Shown here: one piece after another, positions 55,031-64,000 of the stretch
Position numbering within the stretch: the stretch's first letter is position 1
Layout: the number at the start of each line of letters is the position of its first letter
Translations under genes and position numbers: made by a program
Origin: Nymphaea colorata
Taxonomy: Eukaryota; Streptophyta; Magnoliopsida; Nymphaeales; Nymphaeaceae
Length of the DNA: 64,000 nt
Assembly (NCBI RefSeq): GCF_008831285.2
Contig: NC_045149.1
Coordinates: 6,191,500-6,255,499, forward strand
Direction: 5' to 3'
Notes under the pieces: model-generated
The model's input: the letters and a program-made list of their open reading frames with translations, nothing else
The model's database searches: none
Told to the model about the DNA's origin: nothing

Positions 55031-55219
55031 GGGACTGTTGTCCCTTGTTTGGTTAAGGCTTTTAGGCCTCTCTTGTGTATTCTTCTCTTGAGATTAATAG
55101 ATTTGGTATCTTCTCCTCAAGTTTGAGGCTTGGTTGTGTATTACCTATTGAAGTTGTTGGGATCTTCAAGAGTGTATCTCTTGAAGCATTTGTATTCTCA
55201 AGATCAGGCCTGATTTACA

Positions 55220-55232
55220 TGGTATCAGAGCC
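55220..55232 (+). other. Copia-5 primer binding site
   Basis: TGGTATCAGAGCC directly after the LTR end, an exact Met-tRNA-type Copia primer site. Confidence 0.92.
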
Positions 55233-55516
55233 TCGTTTTGGCTCTTTGTGTTGCTGTCTTTCAAGCTTGGAAGATCCAATTATTACTCTTTCCTTGGAGC
55301 TGTGAAGCACTCCAAGTGTTCGATATATTGTTGGCTGAAATTTGACACAAGAAGGTGCTGTTATTTTGCTGGCCTCTTTTGGTGATATTTGTGACGGGAT
55401 AAAGCTCCCTTGGTGGTGAAGATTGTGGCAGTCTTTGACGCGTCGAAAGCTTCATTTTTGTGCGGCTGTTTTTCATCCTAGCACTACCTCAACGTCTCTT
55501 TTACAAGGTACACATT

Positions 55517-58504
55517 ATGGATGAAAGAACTTCCTCTACTCCTCTTCCCAAATTAACTTCATCAAATTATGTTTCTTGGGCAAAAACTATGGAACATTTT
55601 ATTAGAAGTAAAGGCCTATGGGGACTCGTTGATGGGTCAAAAAGTGAACATCAATTAGTCCTCACCAAGACCATAGATGGTAAAGCTCAAGAACTAGATG
55701 GAGTTGAAAAAGACAAGGCTATGAATGAATATGAGAGAAAATGGGAAGAGTGGAAGATAGGACACCACAAGATTATCACTTGGATTATTGCTTGTGTTGA
55801 TACTACAACCATGGGCCAAATAGCAAAACATAATTTTGCTCATGAAGCTTGGGAATTCCTCAAGAAAACCCACACTATGAAGGATGTGGCCTACATGTGC
55901 AATTTTCAAATGAAGATTGCAAGTCTCCAACAAGGAGACAAGTCCATTAAAGAATATGTTGGAGAAATGGAGCAATTATGGGACGAACTTGCTCTATTTG
56001 AACCCGAATGGTATGATCCAAGAGACATTGGAGTTAGAGAAAAACAAATCCAAAGGGAGAAATTTTATAAATTCATTCTTGGTCTTAGATCGGAATATGA
56101 TGGAGTCAAAACTTCCTTGCTCCATAGGCATAAAGTGCCATCTATGAACGAAGCCATAGCGGAACTTCAAATGGAGGAGAATAGACTCAATTTTTCAAAA
56201 GACAAGAGTGAAAGTGTTCTTGCTACCTCAAGACCCGGTGCTCATATGAGAACTTATAGGCCTCCTCACTTTAATCGAAACTATGACCATAGCAATAATG
56301 GCAACAAGAAGATTATATGTTTCCATTGTCAAGAAGAAGGACATACCAAACTTAGATGTCCTAAATTGAGGAGATTTGATAAAAAGACAAGTGTGGCTGG
56401 GACAATGTATGAAGAAAGCAATCGATTTGACCTAGACAAACTTGTAAGTGCCCTCCAACCAAAGCTTATTGATGCTCTTCAACCGCTTTTCAAAGGAGGA
56501 GGGACTTCTCCAATCTCCGGAGCAACCGTGGCATCTACATCATCAAGTAAGTACTCTTGGATTCTTGACTCCGGAGCTTCATTTCATATGACCCCTTGTA
56601 ATTCTTTGCTTACCGAATGCACTAAGGAAGAATCGTGCCCATTTGTTAAAACCGCCGATGGAACTCTTCTTGAAATCAAATGTGTTGGGAATATTGATCA
56701 AAATTTTAATTCAAAAGTTTTTAAAATACCAAAAGTTAGATTTATTCCCAAACTTAACTTAAATCTCTTGTCGGTTTCTCAAATAACAAATCATGGATGC
56801 GATATTGTCTTCTCACAAAATAAATTTTTGATACAGGACCATCTTTCCAAGAAGACGATTGGGGAAGGTTTTAGGAAAAATGATCTCTACTATGTTGACT
56901 ATTTGGATCTTTCCAACCCTACTTACAATATAGTCAAGAAGAGTGACATTCAAGTTTGGCATCAAAGACTTGGGCATTCAAGTTTAGGAAAAATGTTTTG
57001 TATCCCTTTTTTGGAAGAGAAATGTAAAGAAATGATCTCTTGTGATGATTGTATTAAAGCCAAAATTAAGGCTTTACCTTTTGGAAATAGAAATTTTGTT
57101 GCAAAAGCACCTTTTGAATTAGTGCATTCGGATGTATGGGGTCCCGCTCCTATTATGTCTAAAGGTGGTTTGCTTTATTATGTCATTTTTGTGGATGATT
57201 ACTCTCGATATGCTTGGGTTTACTTTCTTAAACGCAAATCGGAAGTCTTTATGAATTTTAAAAACTTTTACAACATGATCAAAACTCAATTTGATGCAAA
57301 CCTTAAAATTTTTAGAAGTGATTCCGGAGGAGAATTCATTTCCAATGAATTTGAAGAATTCCTAAAAGAAAAGGGAGTTATACACCAAAAGTCTTGTCCC
57401 AAAACCCCCCAACAAAATGGAGTCGCCGAAAGAAAACATAGACATATTCTTGAAACAACAAGAGTTCTTCTTATATCAAAAAATGTTCCAAAAAATTTTT
57501 GGGCTGAAGCAATTTTAACATCCATTTACTTGATTAATAGAATGCCCTCTAAAGTTTTAGAAAATATTTCACCTTTTCAAAAACTTTTTAACTTGGAGCC
57601 AACTTATAAAAGATTCAAAGTCTTTGGTTGCAAATGTTTCATTTTAAATGACAAAAATGATAAACTTTCATCTAGGGCTATTCAATGTGTCTTTATTGGC
57701 TATTCCGAAACTCAAAAAGGGTATAGATGCTATGATATTGAAAAAGATAAGGTGTATGTTTCAAGAAATGTGATATTTTTAGAAGAAGAAAATGGCTTTA
57801 ATGAAAATAAACCCAAGCATGAAGATGACTATTCTTTTTTATGGATAAATGATGATGATGTTGATAATGATGATGATGTTTTGCCTTCTTCACATAATGA
57901 TGCTCAAAATGAGGTTGAGAATACTCCTTTTGATAGATCTTCACCAAGAAGTGATGGATCACCAAGAGAAGTTATAGTTTATAAGAGAAGGTCTCAACAA
58001 AACATCCAAGAGTCTCAACCTACTCTTAGGAGATCTCAAAGAGATTCTCATCCACCTCAAAAATTTGTTTCCTATGAGTCTTTTTCCCCAAAACATAGAG
58101 CTTGCTTATTAGCTATTCACTCTCATGTTGAACCTTCATCCTATCTTGAAGCCAAAACTAACCCACATTGGATTGAAGCAATGAACAATGAACTTAGAGC
58201 CCTTGAAGACAATAAAACTTGGGACATTGTGTCTCTTCCTATAGGAAAAAGGACAATAGGATGTAGGTGGGTTTACAAAGTCAAGACTAGAAGTGATAGA
58301 TCACTTGAAAGGTATAAAGCTAGACTTGTTGCCAAAGGATATGCCCAAGAATATGGGATTGATTACGAAGAAACCTTCGCCCCTGTTGCTCGTATGACCT
58401 CTGTTAGAGCTCTTATTGCCATTGCCTCCATTAAACAATGGTCTATATATCAATTGGATGTCAAAAATGCTTTTTTGAATGGATACTTAAATGAAGAGGT
58501 ATAA
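55517..58504 (+). CDS. Copia-5 gag-pol polyprotein, main part (gag, PR, INT, start of RT)
   Basis: The open frame begins at 55460, but the start chosen is the Met at 55517 ([13 protein letters not shown]), as in other Copia gags. Counting from 55460, the features are: gag with [16 protein letters not shown] (44-59); zinc knuckle Cys287, Cys290, His295, Cys300; protease DSGAS (370-374); zinc-finger His501, His506, Cys528, Cys531; integrase triad Asp558, Asp621, Glu657 (35 residues between the last two); and an acidic Asp-rich spacer (about 788-806). Reverse transcriptase motifs run from [10 protein letters not shown] to [11 protein letters not shown] with catalytic Asp1000. The frame ends at a TAA (58502-58504) right after NEEV, where relatives read Tyr. 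All catalytic residues seen are conserved. Confidence 0.92.
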   Translation: MDERTSSTPLPKLTSSNYVSWAKTMEHFIRSKGLWGLVDGSKSEHQLVLTKTIDGKAQELDGVEKDKAMNEYERKWEEWKIGHHKIITWIIACVDTTTMGQIAKHNFAHEAWEFLKKTHTMKDVAYMCNFQMKIASLQQGDKSIKEYVGEMEQLWDELALFEPEWYDPRDIGVREKQIQREKFYKFILGLRSEYDGVKTSLLHRHKVPSMNEAIAELQMEENRLNFSKDKSESVLATSRPGAHMRTYRPPHFNRNYDHSNNGNKKIICFHCQEEGHTKLRCPKLRRFDKKTSVAGTMYEESNRFDLDKLVSALQPKLIDALQPLFKGGGTSPISGATVASTSSSKYSWILDSGASFHMTPCNSLLTECTKEESCPFVKTADGTLLEIKCVGNIDQNFNSKVFKIPKVRFIPKLNLNLLSVSQITNHGCDIVFSQNKFLIQDHLSKKTIGEGFRKNDLYYVDYLDLSNPTYNIVKKSDIQVWHQRLGHSSLGKMFCIPFLEEKCKEMISCDDCIKAKIKALPFGNRNFVAKAPFELVHSDVWGPAPIMSKGGLLYYVIFVDDYSRYAWVYFLKRKSEVFMNFKNFYNMIKTQFDANLKIFRSDSGGEFISNEFEEFLKEKGVIHQKSCPKTPQQNGVAERKHRHILETTRVLLISKNVPKNFWAEAILTSIYLINRMPSKVLENISPFQKLFNLEPTYKRFKVFGCKCFILNDKNDKLSSRAIQCVFIGYSETQKGYRCYDIEKDKVYVSRNVIFLEEENGFNENKPKHEDDYSFLWINDDDVDNDDDVLPSSHNDAQNEVENTPFDRSSPRSDGSPREVIVYKRRSQQNIQESQPTLRRSQRDSHPPQKFVSYESFSPKHRACLLAIHSHVEPSSYLEAKTNPHWIEAMNNELRALEDNKTWDIVSLPIGKRTIGCRWVYKVKTRSDRSLERYKARLVAKGYAQEYGIDYEETFAPVARMTSVRALIAIASIKQWSIYQLDVKNAFLNGYLNEEV

Positions 58505-59299
58505 ATGGATTCACCCCCTGGGCTTGATTTACCTCAAGGAAAAGTTCTTTATCTTAGAAAGGCATTATATGGCTTGAAACAAGCTCCAAAAGCTTGGTTT
58601 GACATGTTTAGCAATGTTATGTTCAAACAAAGTTTTAAATCATGTTATTCTGACACTGCTATGTTTATTAAAAATACTGCTATAGGTATAATTGTGTTAC
58701 TTTTATATGTAGATGATATGATTATTACAGGTAATGATGCCAACGGAATTATGCAGGTAAAAGACTTTCTAAAGAATGAATTTGAAATGACTGATTTGGG
58801 TAAACTAACCTATTTTCTTGGTATTGAAGTAGCTTATAGTAGAAGAGGATACTTACTCTCACAAATGAAGTTTGCCAATGACATTATAAGCAGATCAGGT
58901 ATCACTGATGACAAGGTGGTAGACACTCCTGAAGCCTTAGGAGTAAAGATGAAGATTGATGATGGAGAAATTCTAGAAAATCCCACTCCATTTCGTCAAT
59001 TGGTTGGAGCTCTCACATATCTATCCATCACAAGGCCTGACATATCACATGCGGTACATGTCATAAGTCAGTTTCAACAAAGACCCACTTCTGTACACAT
59101 GGGAGCCGCATTGAGGATTGTTCGATATGTCAAACACACAATCACTAAAGGACTTTTTCTATCATCCTCATCAAACTTTAATATGATTGCCTATACTGAT
59201 GCTGATTGGGGTGGAGATCCTAATAACAGGCATTCCACCACCGGTTTTTGTGTTTTTCTACGTGACTCTTATTTCGTGGAGGTGCAAAAAACAAAATAA
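58505..59299 (+). CDS. Copia-5 reverse transcriptase (second half) and RNase H start
   Basis: In the same frame as the main ORF, immediately after the TAA. It has MDSPPGLDLP, LRKALYGLKQAPKAWFDM, the catalytic box LLLYVDDMIITGND (YVDD DNA at 58706-58717), LGKLTYFLGIEVAYS, and LTYLSITRPDISHAVHVISQ. RNase H begins at MIAYTDADWGGDPNNRHSTT (Asp-Ala-Asp). The frame goes wrong after FCVFL near 59262, from an indel equivalent to two lost bases, and ends at 59299. Unless the TAA is read through, this part is not translated with gag. Confidence 0.85.
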   Translation: MDSPPGLDLPQGKVLYLRKALYGLKQAPKAWFDMFSNVMFKQSFKSCYSDTAMFIKNTAIGIIVLLLYVDDMIITGNDANGIMQVKDFLKNEFEMTDLGKLTYFLGIEVAYSRRGYLLSQMKFANDIISRSGITDDKVVDTPEALGVKMKIDDGEILENPTPFRQLVGALTYLSITRPDISHAVHVISQFQQRPTSVHMGAALRIVRYVKHTITKGLFLSSSSNFNMIAYTDADWGGDPNNRHSTTGFCVFLRDSYFVEVQKTK

Positions 59300-59648
59300 A
59301 GTCTCTCTATCATCAACTGAAGCAGAATATCGTGCCATGGCCACCACCACCATGGAGATTGTGTGGTTAAAAAGCTTATTGAAGGACATTGGAATTGACT
59401 TAAATGAAGCAACCAAGCTCTGCTGCGACAATAAAAGTGCCATCTACATTGCTAGCAATCATACTTTTCATGAAAGGACGAAGCATATTGAAATGGATTG
59501 TCACTATGTGAGAGAAGAATATCTTAGCCGAACAATCGATATATCCTTTGTCCCTTCCGAATATCAACTTGGAGATTTCTTCACCAAAGCACTTGCTTCA
59601 GCACGTTTTCAGTTTCTTCTTGGCAAACTTTCGGTGATCACACCGTAA
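59263..59648 (+). pseudogene. Copia-5 RNase H, C-terminal part after a frameshift
   Basis: The correct sense continues in another frame: TLISWRCKKQNKVSLSSTEA, EYRAMATTTMEIVWLKSLLK, CDNKSAIYIASN and HERTKHIEMDCHYVREEYLS. It ends with the QLGDFFTKAL motif and a stop at 59648, twelve bases before the 3' LTR. The Glu of STEAEYRA and the Asp of CDNKSA are the expected RNase H residues. The frame itself is open from 59187, overlapping the previous one. Confidence 0.85.
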
Positions 59649-59660
59649 GTTTGAGGGGGG
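59649..59660 (+). other. Copia-5 polypurine tract
   Basis: The sequence TTTGAGGGGGG directly precedes the 3' LTR start TGTTAG at 59661. Confidence 0.88.
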
Positions 59661-60134
59661 TGTTAGAATTTAAATATTAGACATTATGTAAGTATACATA
59701 TGTTTCATATATGATTTGTATATATGAATATCTATGTATGCATAGGTGTTATGTATTTTATTTTATTTGCTTCCTTTTCTTTTTATGTATTTTTTATTTC
59801 TTTTCTTTTTCTATTTTTACCTTTTCCTTTTTGTAAAAGGGAACTAGCTGTTGGACCAGCTTCCAACGGCTAGATTTCTAGCCGTTGGAGCTGGCCCAAC
59901 AGCCAACTCCTCCTTCTTCTCTCCCTTTCATTGTACTATATATATGGGACTGTTGTCCCTTGTTTGGTTAAGGCTTTTAGGCCTCTCTTGTGTATTCTTC
60001 TCTTGAGATTAATAGATTTGGTATCTTCTCCTCAAGTTTGAGGCTTGGTTGTGTATTACCTATTGAAGTTGTTGGGATCTTCAAGAGTGTATCTCTTGAA
60101 GCATTTGTATTCTCAAGATCAGGCCTGATTTACA
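59661..60134 (+). repeat. Copia-5 3' LTR, 474 bp
   Basis: Identical to 54745-55219 by eye except for one fewer T in a T-run. It is followed by the ACTAG duplication at 60135-60139. Confidence 0.93.
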
Positions 60135-60240
60135 ACTAGAAGATTATACTTTTCTTTGGACTAATGATATTGATGATGACAATGATATTGATGATGATGA
60201 ACCCGATAAAGTTGTAGAAGTGCCAATTGAAGAAGTCAAC
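60135..60240 (+). pseudogene. Copia-4 remnant right of Copia-5
   Basis: After the duplicated ACTAG, the sequence encodes EDYTFLWTNDIDDDNDIDDD and EPDKVVEVPIEEVN, matching the acidic spacer after integrase in Copia-5 ([20 protein letters not shown]). This shows where Copia-4 resumes. It is cut at 60240 by the Copia-6 LTR. Confidence 0.85.
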
Positions 60241-60480
60241 TGTAGAAACAAAATATGCACGAGAGTAGAAGAAAGCACAAAGATGTAACGTGGAAAACCC
60301 TCAACGCGAGGGAAGAAAAACCACGGGTGAGGAGGTCTGGCGTCCACTAGCCTCCAGACACTCTCTCTCTTCAAAACTTCATTAACTCTAAGATTAGGGT
60401 TTACAGAGATATAAGTAGTCCTAATTAGGACAAACCAGATCAGGTAAGGATTCGGACCCGGACAATAAAACCCGTCAACA
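60241..60480 (-). repeat. Copia-6 3' LTR, 240 bp
   Basis: On the plus strand it starts TGTAGAAACA and ends CCGTCAACA. On the minus strand it starts TGTTGACGGG directly after a purine tract. It contains CTCTCTCTCT and TAGGGTTT-like segments. The partner LTR is outside the window. Confidence 0.85.
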
Positions 60481-60497
60481 CTCCCCCTCAAGTTAGG
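60481..60497 (-). other. Copia-6 polypurine tract
   Basis: The minus strand reads CCTAACTTGAGGGGGAG directly before the LTR start TGTTGAC. Confidence 0.85.
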
Positions 60498-62256
60498 CAT
60501 ACATATCAAACATGCCCAACTTGGATACATTTCTCTCAAATGGAGTTACACTTAAGGTCTTGGTTAGGATATCAGCAGTTTGGTCTTCAGACTTCATGTA
60601 TGGTAGCGTTAATTCCTTAGCATCAATTCTTTCTCTGATGAAGTGACGGTCAATCTCCACATGCTTTGTTCGATCATGAAGAACCGGGTTGTTAGCCAAG
60701 TTAATTGCAGACTTATTATCACAATACATCCTCATAGGCCCTTCAATCTCTATTCCAATATCTGTCAGTAAGATCTTCAACCATAACAATTCTGATACCC
60801 CAGTAGCCACAGCCCTATATTCAGCCTCTGCACTCGAACGGGAACACACATCTTGTCTCTTGCTTCTCCAAACAACTAAATTTCCCCCAAGTAGGCGCAG
60901 TACCCTGAAGTAGATCTTCTGGTGTCAACACAGCCTGCCCAGTCTGCATCAGAATACCCTTCAACTTCAATAGATCTGTGTTGCACATATAGAAGTCCTT
61001 TTCCGGGATTCTTCTTCAAGTAGCACAGAATTCTATCTACAGCCTTCAAGTGCATATCTGTAGGTGCATGCATGAACTGGCTCATCACATTTACAACAAA
61101 TGTGATATCAGGTCTACTCAGAGTACAGTTTGCCAACTAGACGTTGATATCTCCCTTTAGCTTCTTCACACAACAGTTCTCCATCTTTGCTAACAAGTTT
61201 ATGCCCAGCATCTATAGGAGTAGAGGCTGGTCTGCACCCCAGTTTTCCTGTCTCCTTCAGTAGATCCAGGGTATACTTCCTTTGACTAAGTACAAGAGTT
61301 GTACCTGATCTAGCAATTTCAATACCAAGGAAATACTTCAGCTTACCAAGATCTTTTAGATCAAATTCAGTAGATAGTAAACCCTTTAATCTTGCTATCT
61401 CTTCCTTATCATCACCTATAACAATCATATCATCAACATAAACCAATAGTAGAGTAACTTTACTCTCTCTTCTCTTTACAAACAGGGTATGATCTCCATT
61501 TCCTTGTTTGTAACCATGTTTCTTCATAACAAGTCTGAGCCGTTCAAACCATGCTCGGGAAGACTGTTTCAGCCCATACAAAGCTTTCTTCAATTTACAG
61601 CATTTTCCAGGTTTCTCAAAACCTGGTGGCATGCACATGTACACCTCCTCTTCGAGATCTCCATTGAGAAAGGCATTTTTCACATCAAGTTGGCACATCT
61701 CTCAACCCTTCAGCACCGCCAATGAAATAATAACTCTAACAGTCTTCATCTTTGCAACTGATGCGAACGTTTCTAAATAGTCGATCCCATATTTCTGACT
61801 GAACCCCTTGGCCACCAATTGTGCTTTGTACCTCTCAATGTTCCCATCTGGTTTGTACTTAACAGTATAGACCCACTTTGACCCAACCAAGTGGGCTGCT
61901 TCAGGAATATCAACCACCTCCCATGTCTGATTTCTGTCTAAAGCTTCCATCTCTTCTTTCATTGCATGAGACCACTTAGTGTCACCCTGAGCCTCTGTAG
62001 CATTCCTGGGAATCACAACCATAGCCAAGGAGGATACAAAACATTTATAGTCAGTGCTCAATCTAGAGTAAGATATGAAGTTACCAATAGGGTGATGGGT
62101 ACATAATATGACACCCTTTCTCAAGAAAATGGGAAGATCCTCCTTTTCTTTTCCAGTCTGAGTTTCTCTTCCAACATCTTGCTTCTGAACACGACTTGGA
62201 TCATCCAAGGAAGAAGTAGGATTGGGATTCGGTGTAACCTCCTCATCATTAATCAC
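60498..62256 (-). pseudogene. Copia-6 reverse transcriptase and RNase H, few breaks
   Basis: Frame 62256-61702 has the start: EAQGDTKWSHAMKEEMEALD, KWVYTVKYKPDGNIERYKAQ and GIDYLETFASVAKMKTVR. A stop precedes frame 61698-61114: [49 protein letters not shown] and KYFLGIEIARS. RNase H is split over frames 61136-60876 (EGYSDADWAGCVDTRRST) and 60849-60493 (SSAEAEYRAVATGVSEL, CDNKSAINLANNP, HFIRERIDAKE and TADILTKTL). The YVDD box and RNase H acidic residues are conserved. Only a few indels and stops interrupt it. Confidence 0.85.
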
Positions 62257-62280
62257 CTTGTCAGTACAAGCTCTTCTCCT

Positions 62281-63508
62281 TCAATACACCTGTCCAAACA
62301 TACGATTACCCTCTTGTTCTGTCACCATAGGATGCTCTCCCTCCTTCTCCTGTTCATGAACATCAGTAGTCGTTCCCTCTTCATCTTTGCCAAGCACCTT
62401 GGCAATAGGATTCTCTTCACGCCTGTAATCTATAAAGTCTGTAAACTGAATTTCCTGTGTGGGAGAATACTCTTCCTTAGACATTAACTTCTCCCTCTGA
62501 AGAGAATTCTCACCAAAATAGGAGACATGTTCCAAGAATGTGACATCTTTGGTAATGTGAAGACGACCAGTGGTGTGATCTAGACATTTATAACATTTTT
62601 GAGTGGAAGAATACCCAAGAAAGATGCCCTTAATAGATTTGGGATCAAGTTTTTTCACGTTTGGGCTGTAAACACACATATCCAAAGACTCGAGGAGGAA
62701 GGTGAAAAGGTTGACTACTCCCTGGAAGCATAGAGTATGGAGTACGACCCTTTAGCACACGACTAGGCATGCGATTAATCAAGTAGACACTAGTAAGGAT
62801 TGCATCTCCCCAATAGTATTTTGGGAGATTTCTTTGGAACAATATGGCTCGGGTGACATTGAGCAACTGACGATTTTTCCTCTCAGCAACCCCATTTTGA
62901 GGGGGGTATAACTACAGGATGTCTCATGAACAATCCCCCTCTTTCGAAAGAATTCTTCAACAGTGAGACACATATTCACGAGCATTATCAGACCGAAAAG
63001 TCTTAACAGAATTTCCATACTGGTTTTCCACTAGGAGGATGGAAGTTTCAATAATGTGAGGCACCTCACTACGATCTTTCAACAAATACACAAAGGTACA
63101 CCTTGAATAATCATCTATAAAAGTTATAAAGTATTGAAAACCACCACGAGAATGAATGCCCGAAGGCCACCACACATCAGAATGAACCAAGGAGAAAGCT
63201 TTATTAGAACGACTATTTGAAATTAGATAAGAAGCTCTAACATGCTTCGCAAACTGACACACATCACATGATAACATGGAAATGTTTAAACTAGAACATA
63301 GTTCAGGGAACAAATGTTTCAAAATCCCAAATGGGAGATGACCAAGGCGTTCATGCCAAAACAAGAATAACTGACGACACTCTTCCTCCTTTTTCTCTGT
63401 CCTGCTGACCGCTGACATAAGAGCTGTGACAACGCGTATAGGAAGCCGATACAGCCCATCAGACACCAAACCAATCCCAATCCTCTTCCCTGTCACCAAG
63501 TCCTGCAA
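62281..63508 (-). pseudogene. Copia-6 integrase, broken
   Basis: Frame 63508-62957 has LFLFWHERLGHLPFGIL with the zinc-finger His residues, CDVCQFAKHVRASY with the Cys pair, SLVHSDVWWPS with the first catalytic Asp, and VKTFRSDNAREYVSH with the second (the usual Gly-Thr/Gly after the Asn is altered). Overlapping frames 63018-62779 and 62866-62645 carry the region with the catalytic Glu ([13 protein letters not shown]-like) and [20 protein letters not shown]. Frame 62685-62281 has FLGYSSTQKCYKCLDHTTGR and the start of the spacer to reverse transcriptase. Confidence 0.8.
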
Positions 63509-63559
63509 AACACAACGTTTTTCAGAAAATATAAGTTCACACTTCAGTTCCTTGGTAAT

Positions 63560-64000
63560 CTAACTAACAGATAACAAATTTAAGGGAAGATGGGAAACAT
63601 GTAAGGCATCGTGAACTAAAAAATTATTTAACAAGGGGAGACTCCCTTTCCCTGCCACAGAAGTAAAGGAACCATCGGCAAGGGACACACGTTCCTTTCC
63701 CGAGGATAGCTTGTAGTCATGGAAAAGCTTGGGGTTGCCAGTCATGTGATGAGTGGCACCGCTGTCAACAATCCATTCACCCATATAAGAAGTACCTTCT
63801 GTCCCTGAAATAGCCAATGCATGATTGATCTTCACCTCATCTGGTGTATCTGTCGGACCAACATCAATCTTGCTCAAGTATGTTCGTAGCTCACGAATCT
63901 GTTCTGCAGAAATAGAACCTTTCCCATCACTCAGACTTGTTGCAGACGATACAGGCTTCTTCCCACTAGAAGACCTCCCCCTACTATCCTTCTTCTCTGG
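63560..64000 (-). CDS. Copia-6 gag C-terminus and protease, partial
   Basis: The minus-strand frame is open from the window edge (64000) to a stop near 63560. It begins with a Ser/Lys-rich gag tail (KKDSRGRSSSGKKPV), then ISAEQIRELRTYLSKID and the protease GEWIVDSGATHHMTGNPKLF with an intact Asp-Ser-Gly. It ends HVSHLPLNLLSVS at a stop where the linker to integrase would continue. The gag start, primer site and 5' LTR are to the right of the window. Confidence 0.85.
   Translation of the reverse strand, partial: PEKKDSRGRSSSGKKPVSSATSLSDGKGSISAEQIRELRTYLSKIDVGPTDTPDEVKINHALAISGTEGTSYMGEWIVDSGATHHMTGNPKLFHDYKLSSGKERVSLADGSFTSVAGKGSLPLLNNFLVHDALHVSHLPLNLLSVS

Larger units (their letters stand above)
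54745..55219 (+). repeat. Copia-5 5' LTR, 475 bp
   Basis: TGTTAGAATT...CTGATTTACA. It contains a strong hairpin (54932-54988) and a TATA box (55022-55030). A plus-strand frame across the LTR end (55075-55305) has no recognised content. Confidence 0.93.
54745..60134 (+). mobile_element. Copia-5: near-intact, recently inserted Ty1/Copia element, 5.4 kb
   Basis: LTRs of 475 and 474 bp that differ only by one T in a T-run. Perfect 5-bp duplication ACTAG, exact primer site and purine tract. A single long reading frame is interrupted only by a TAA codon (58502) and one frameshift near 59265. It lies inside Copia-4 in the same orientation. The LTR identity argues for a very recent insertion. Because the two lesions are older than or as young as the insertion, this copy may have moved using proteins from another copy. 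Confidence 0.93.
60241..64000 (-). mobile_element. Copia-6: minus-strand Ty1/Copia element, 5' end beyond window
   Basis: The 3' LTR (60241-60480) and purine tract are at the left, followed rightward by RNase H, reverse transcriptase, integrase and protease in the reverse sense. The element has inserted into the acidic spacer of Copia-4. The five bases before it are TCAAC (60236-60240), which should recur after its right LTR outside the window. Reading frames are fairly well kept with a few stops, so it is younger than Copia-3 but not intact. Confidence 0.88.

Overview
This is plant nuclear DNA. It carries no bacterial-style genes, is AT-rich and full of microsatellites, and is built almost entirely of nested transposable elements. 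The plant assignment rests on Copia elements primed by a TGGTATCAGAGC site, a Tat-type Ty3/Gypsy element with a second RNase H and a plant-mobile-domain-like extra ORF, hAT and PIF-like DNA transposons, and one exon fragment resembling a plant IQD (IQ67-domain) calmodulin-binding protein. The species cannot be told from the sequence.

Layout, left to right. 1-536: 5' end of a minus-strand Copia element (Copia-1: start of gag, primer site, LTR). 745-830: tRNA-like SINE candidate. 929-10342: decayed minus-strand Gypsy chromovirus-like element (Gypsy-1) with a 3.1-kb 5' LTR, a 3' LTR cut off at a GA microsatellite, and an unidentified 1.2-kb insertion in its reverse transcriptase. 10343-16443: mostly unassigned, with a possible LTR remnant (11.6-13.1 kb) and the IQD-like exon (14.04-14.32 kb). 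16444-20064: 3' half of a minus-strand Copia (Copia-2). 22072-38838: a 16.8-kb minus-strand Tat-type Gypsy (Gypsy-2) with a perfect 5-bp target duplication (AGGAT). Inside its protease lies a 2.35-kb hAT transposon (29534-31881, 8-bp duplication TGTCTCGG) carrying an acidic-repeat ORF. 40550-43356: PIF/Harbinger-like element holding what looks like host gene sequence and no transposase. 44462-50190: minus-strand Copia-3 (duplication GAGAT). 51498-60240: plus-strand Copia-4, split by a very young related plus-strand Copia-5 (54745-60134, duplication ACTAG, LTRs differing by one homopolymer base) and cut on the right by minus-strand Copia-6 (60241 to the window end).

How the parts work together. 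Each autonomous-type element encodes the usual gag, protease, integrase, reverse transcriptase and RNase H set (Copia order PR-INT-RT-RH; Gypsy order PR-RT-RH-INT). Most copies are broken by stops, frameshifts, nested insertions and short tandem duplications (124, 197 and 265 bp in three elements). Only Copia-5 is near-intact, with one nonsense codon and one frameshift. No intact host gene was recognised.

Most notable: the plant-mobile-domain-like ORF upstream of gag in Gypsy-2; the hAT element with its 45-residue acidic repeats; a hairpin about 33 bp upstream of the TATA box shared by Copia-4 and Copia-5 with differing stem sequences; the CpG-dense block present in only one LTR of Gypsy-2; and the ambiguous target duplication of the PIF-like element. 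Domain calls come from reading translations by eye, with no database search.
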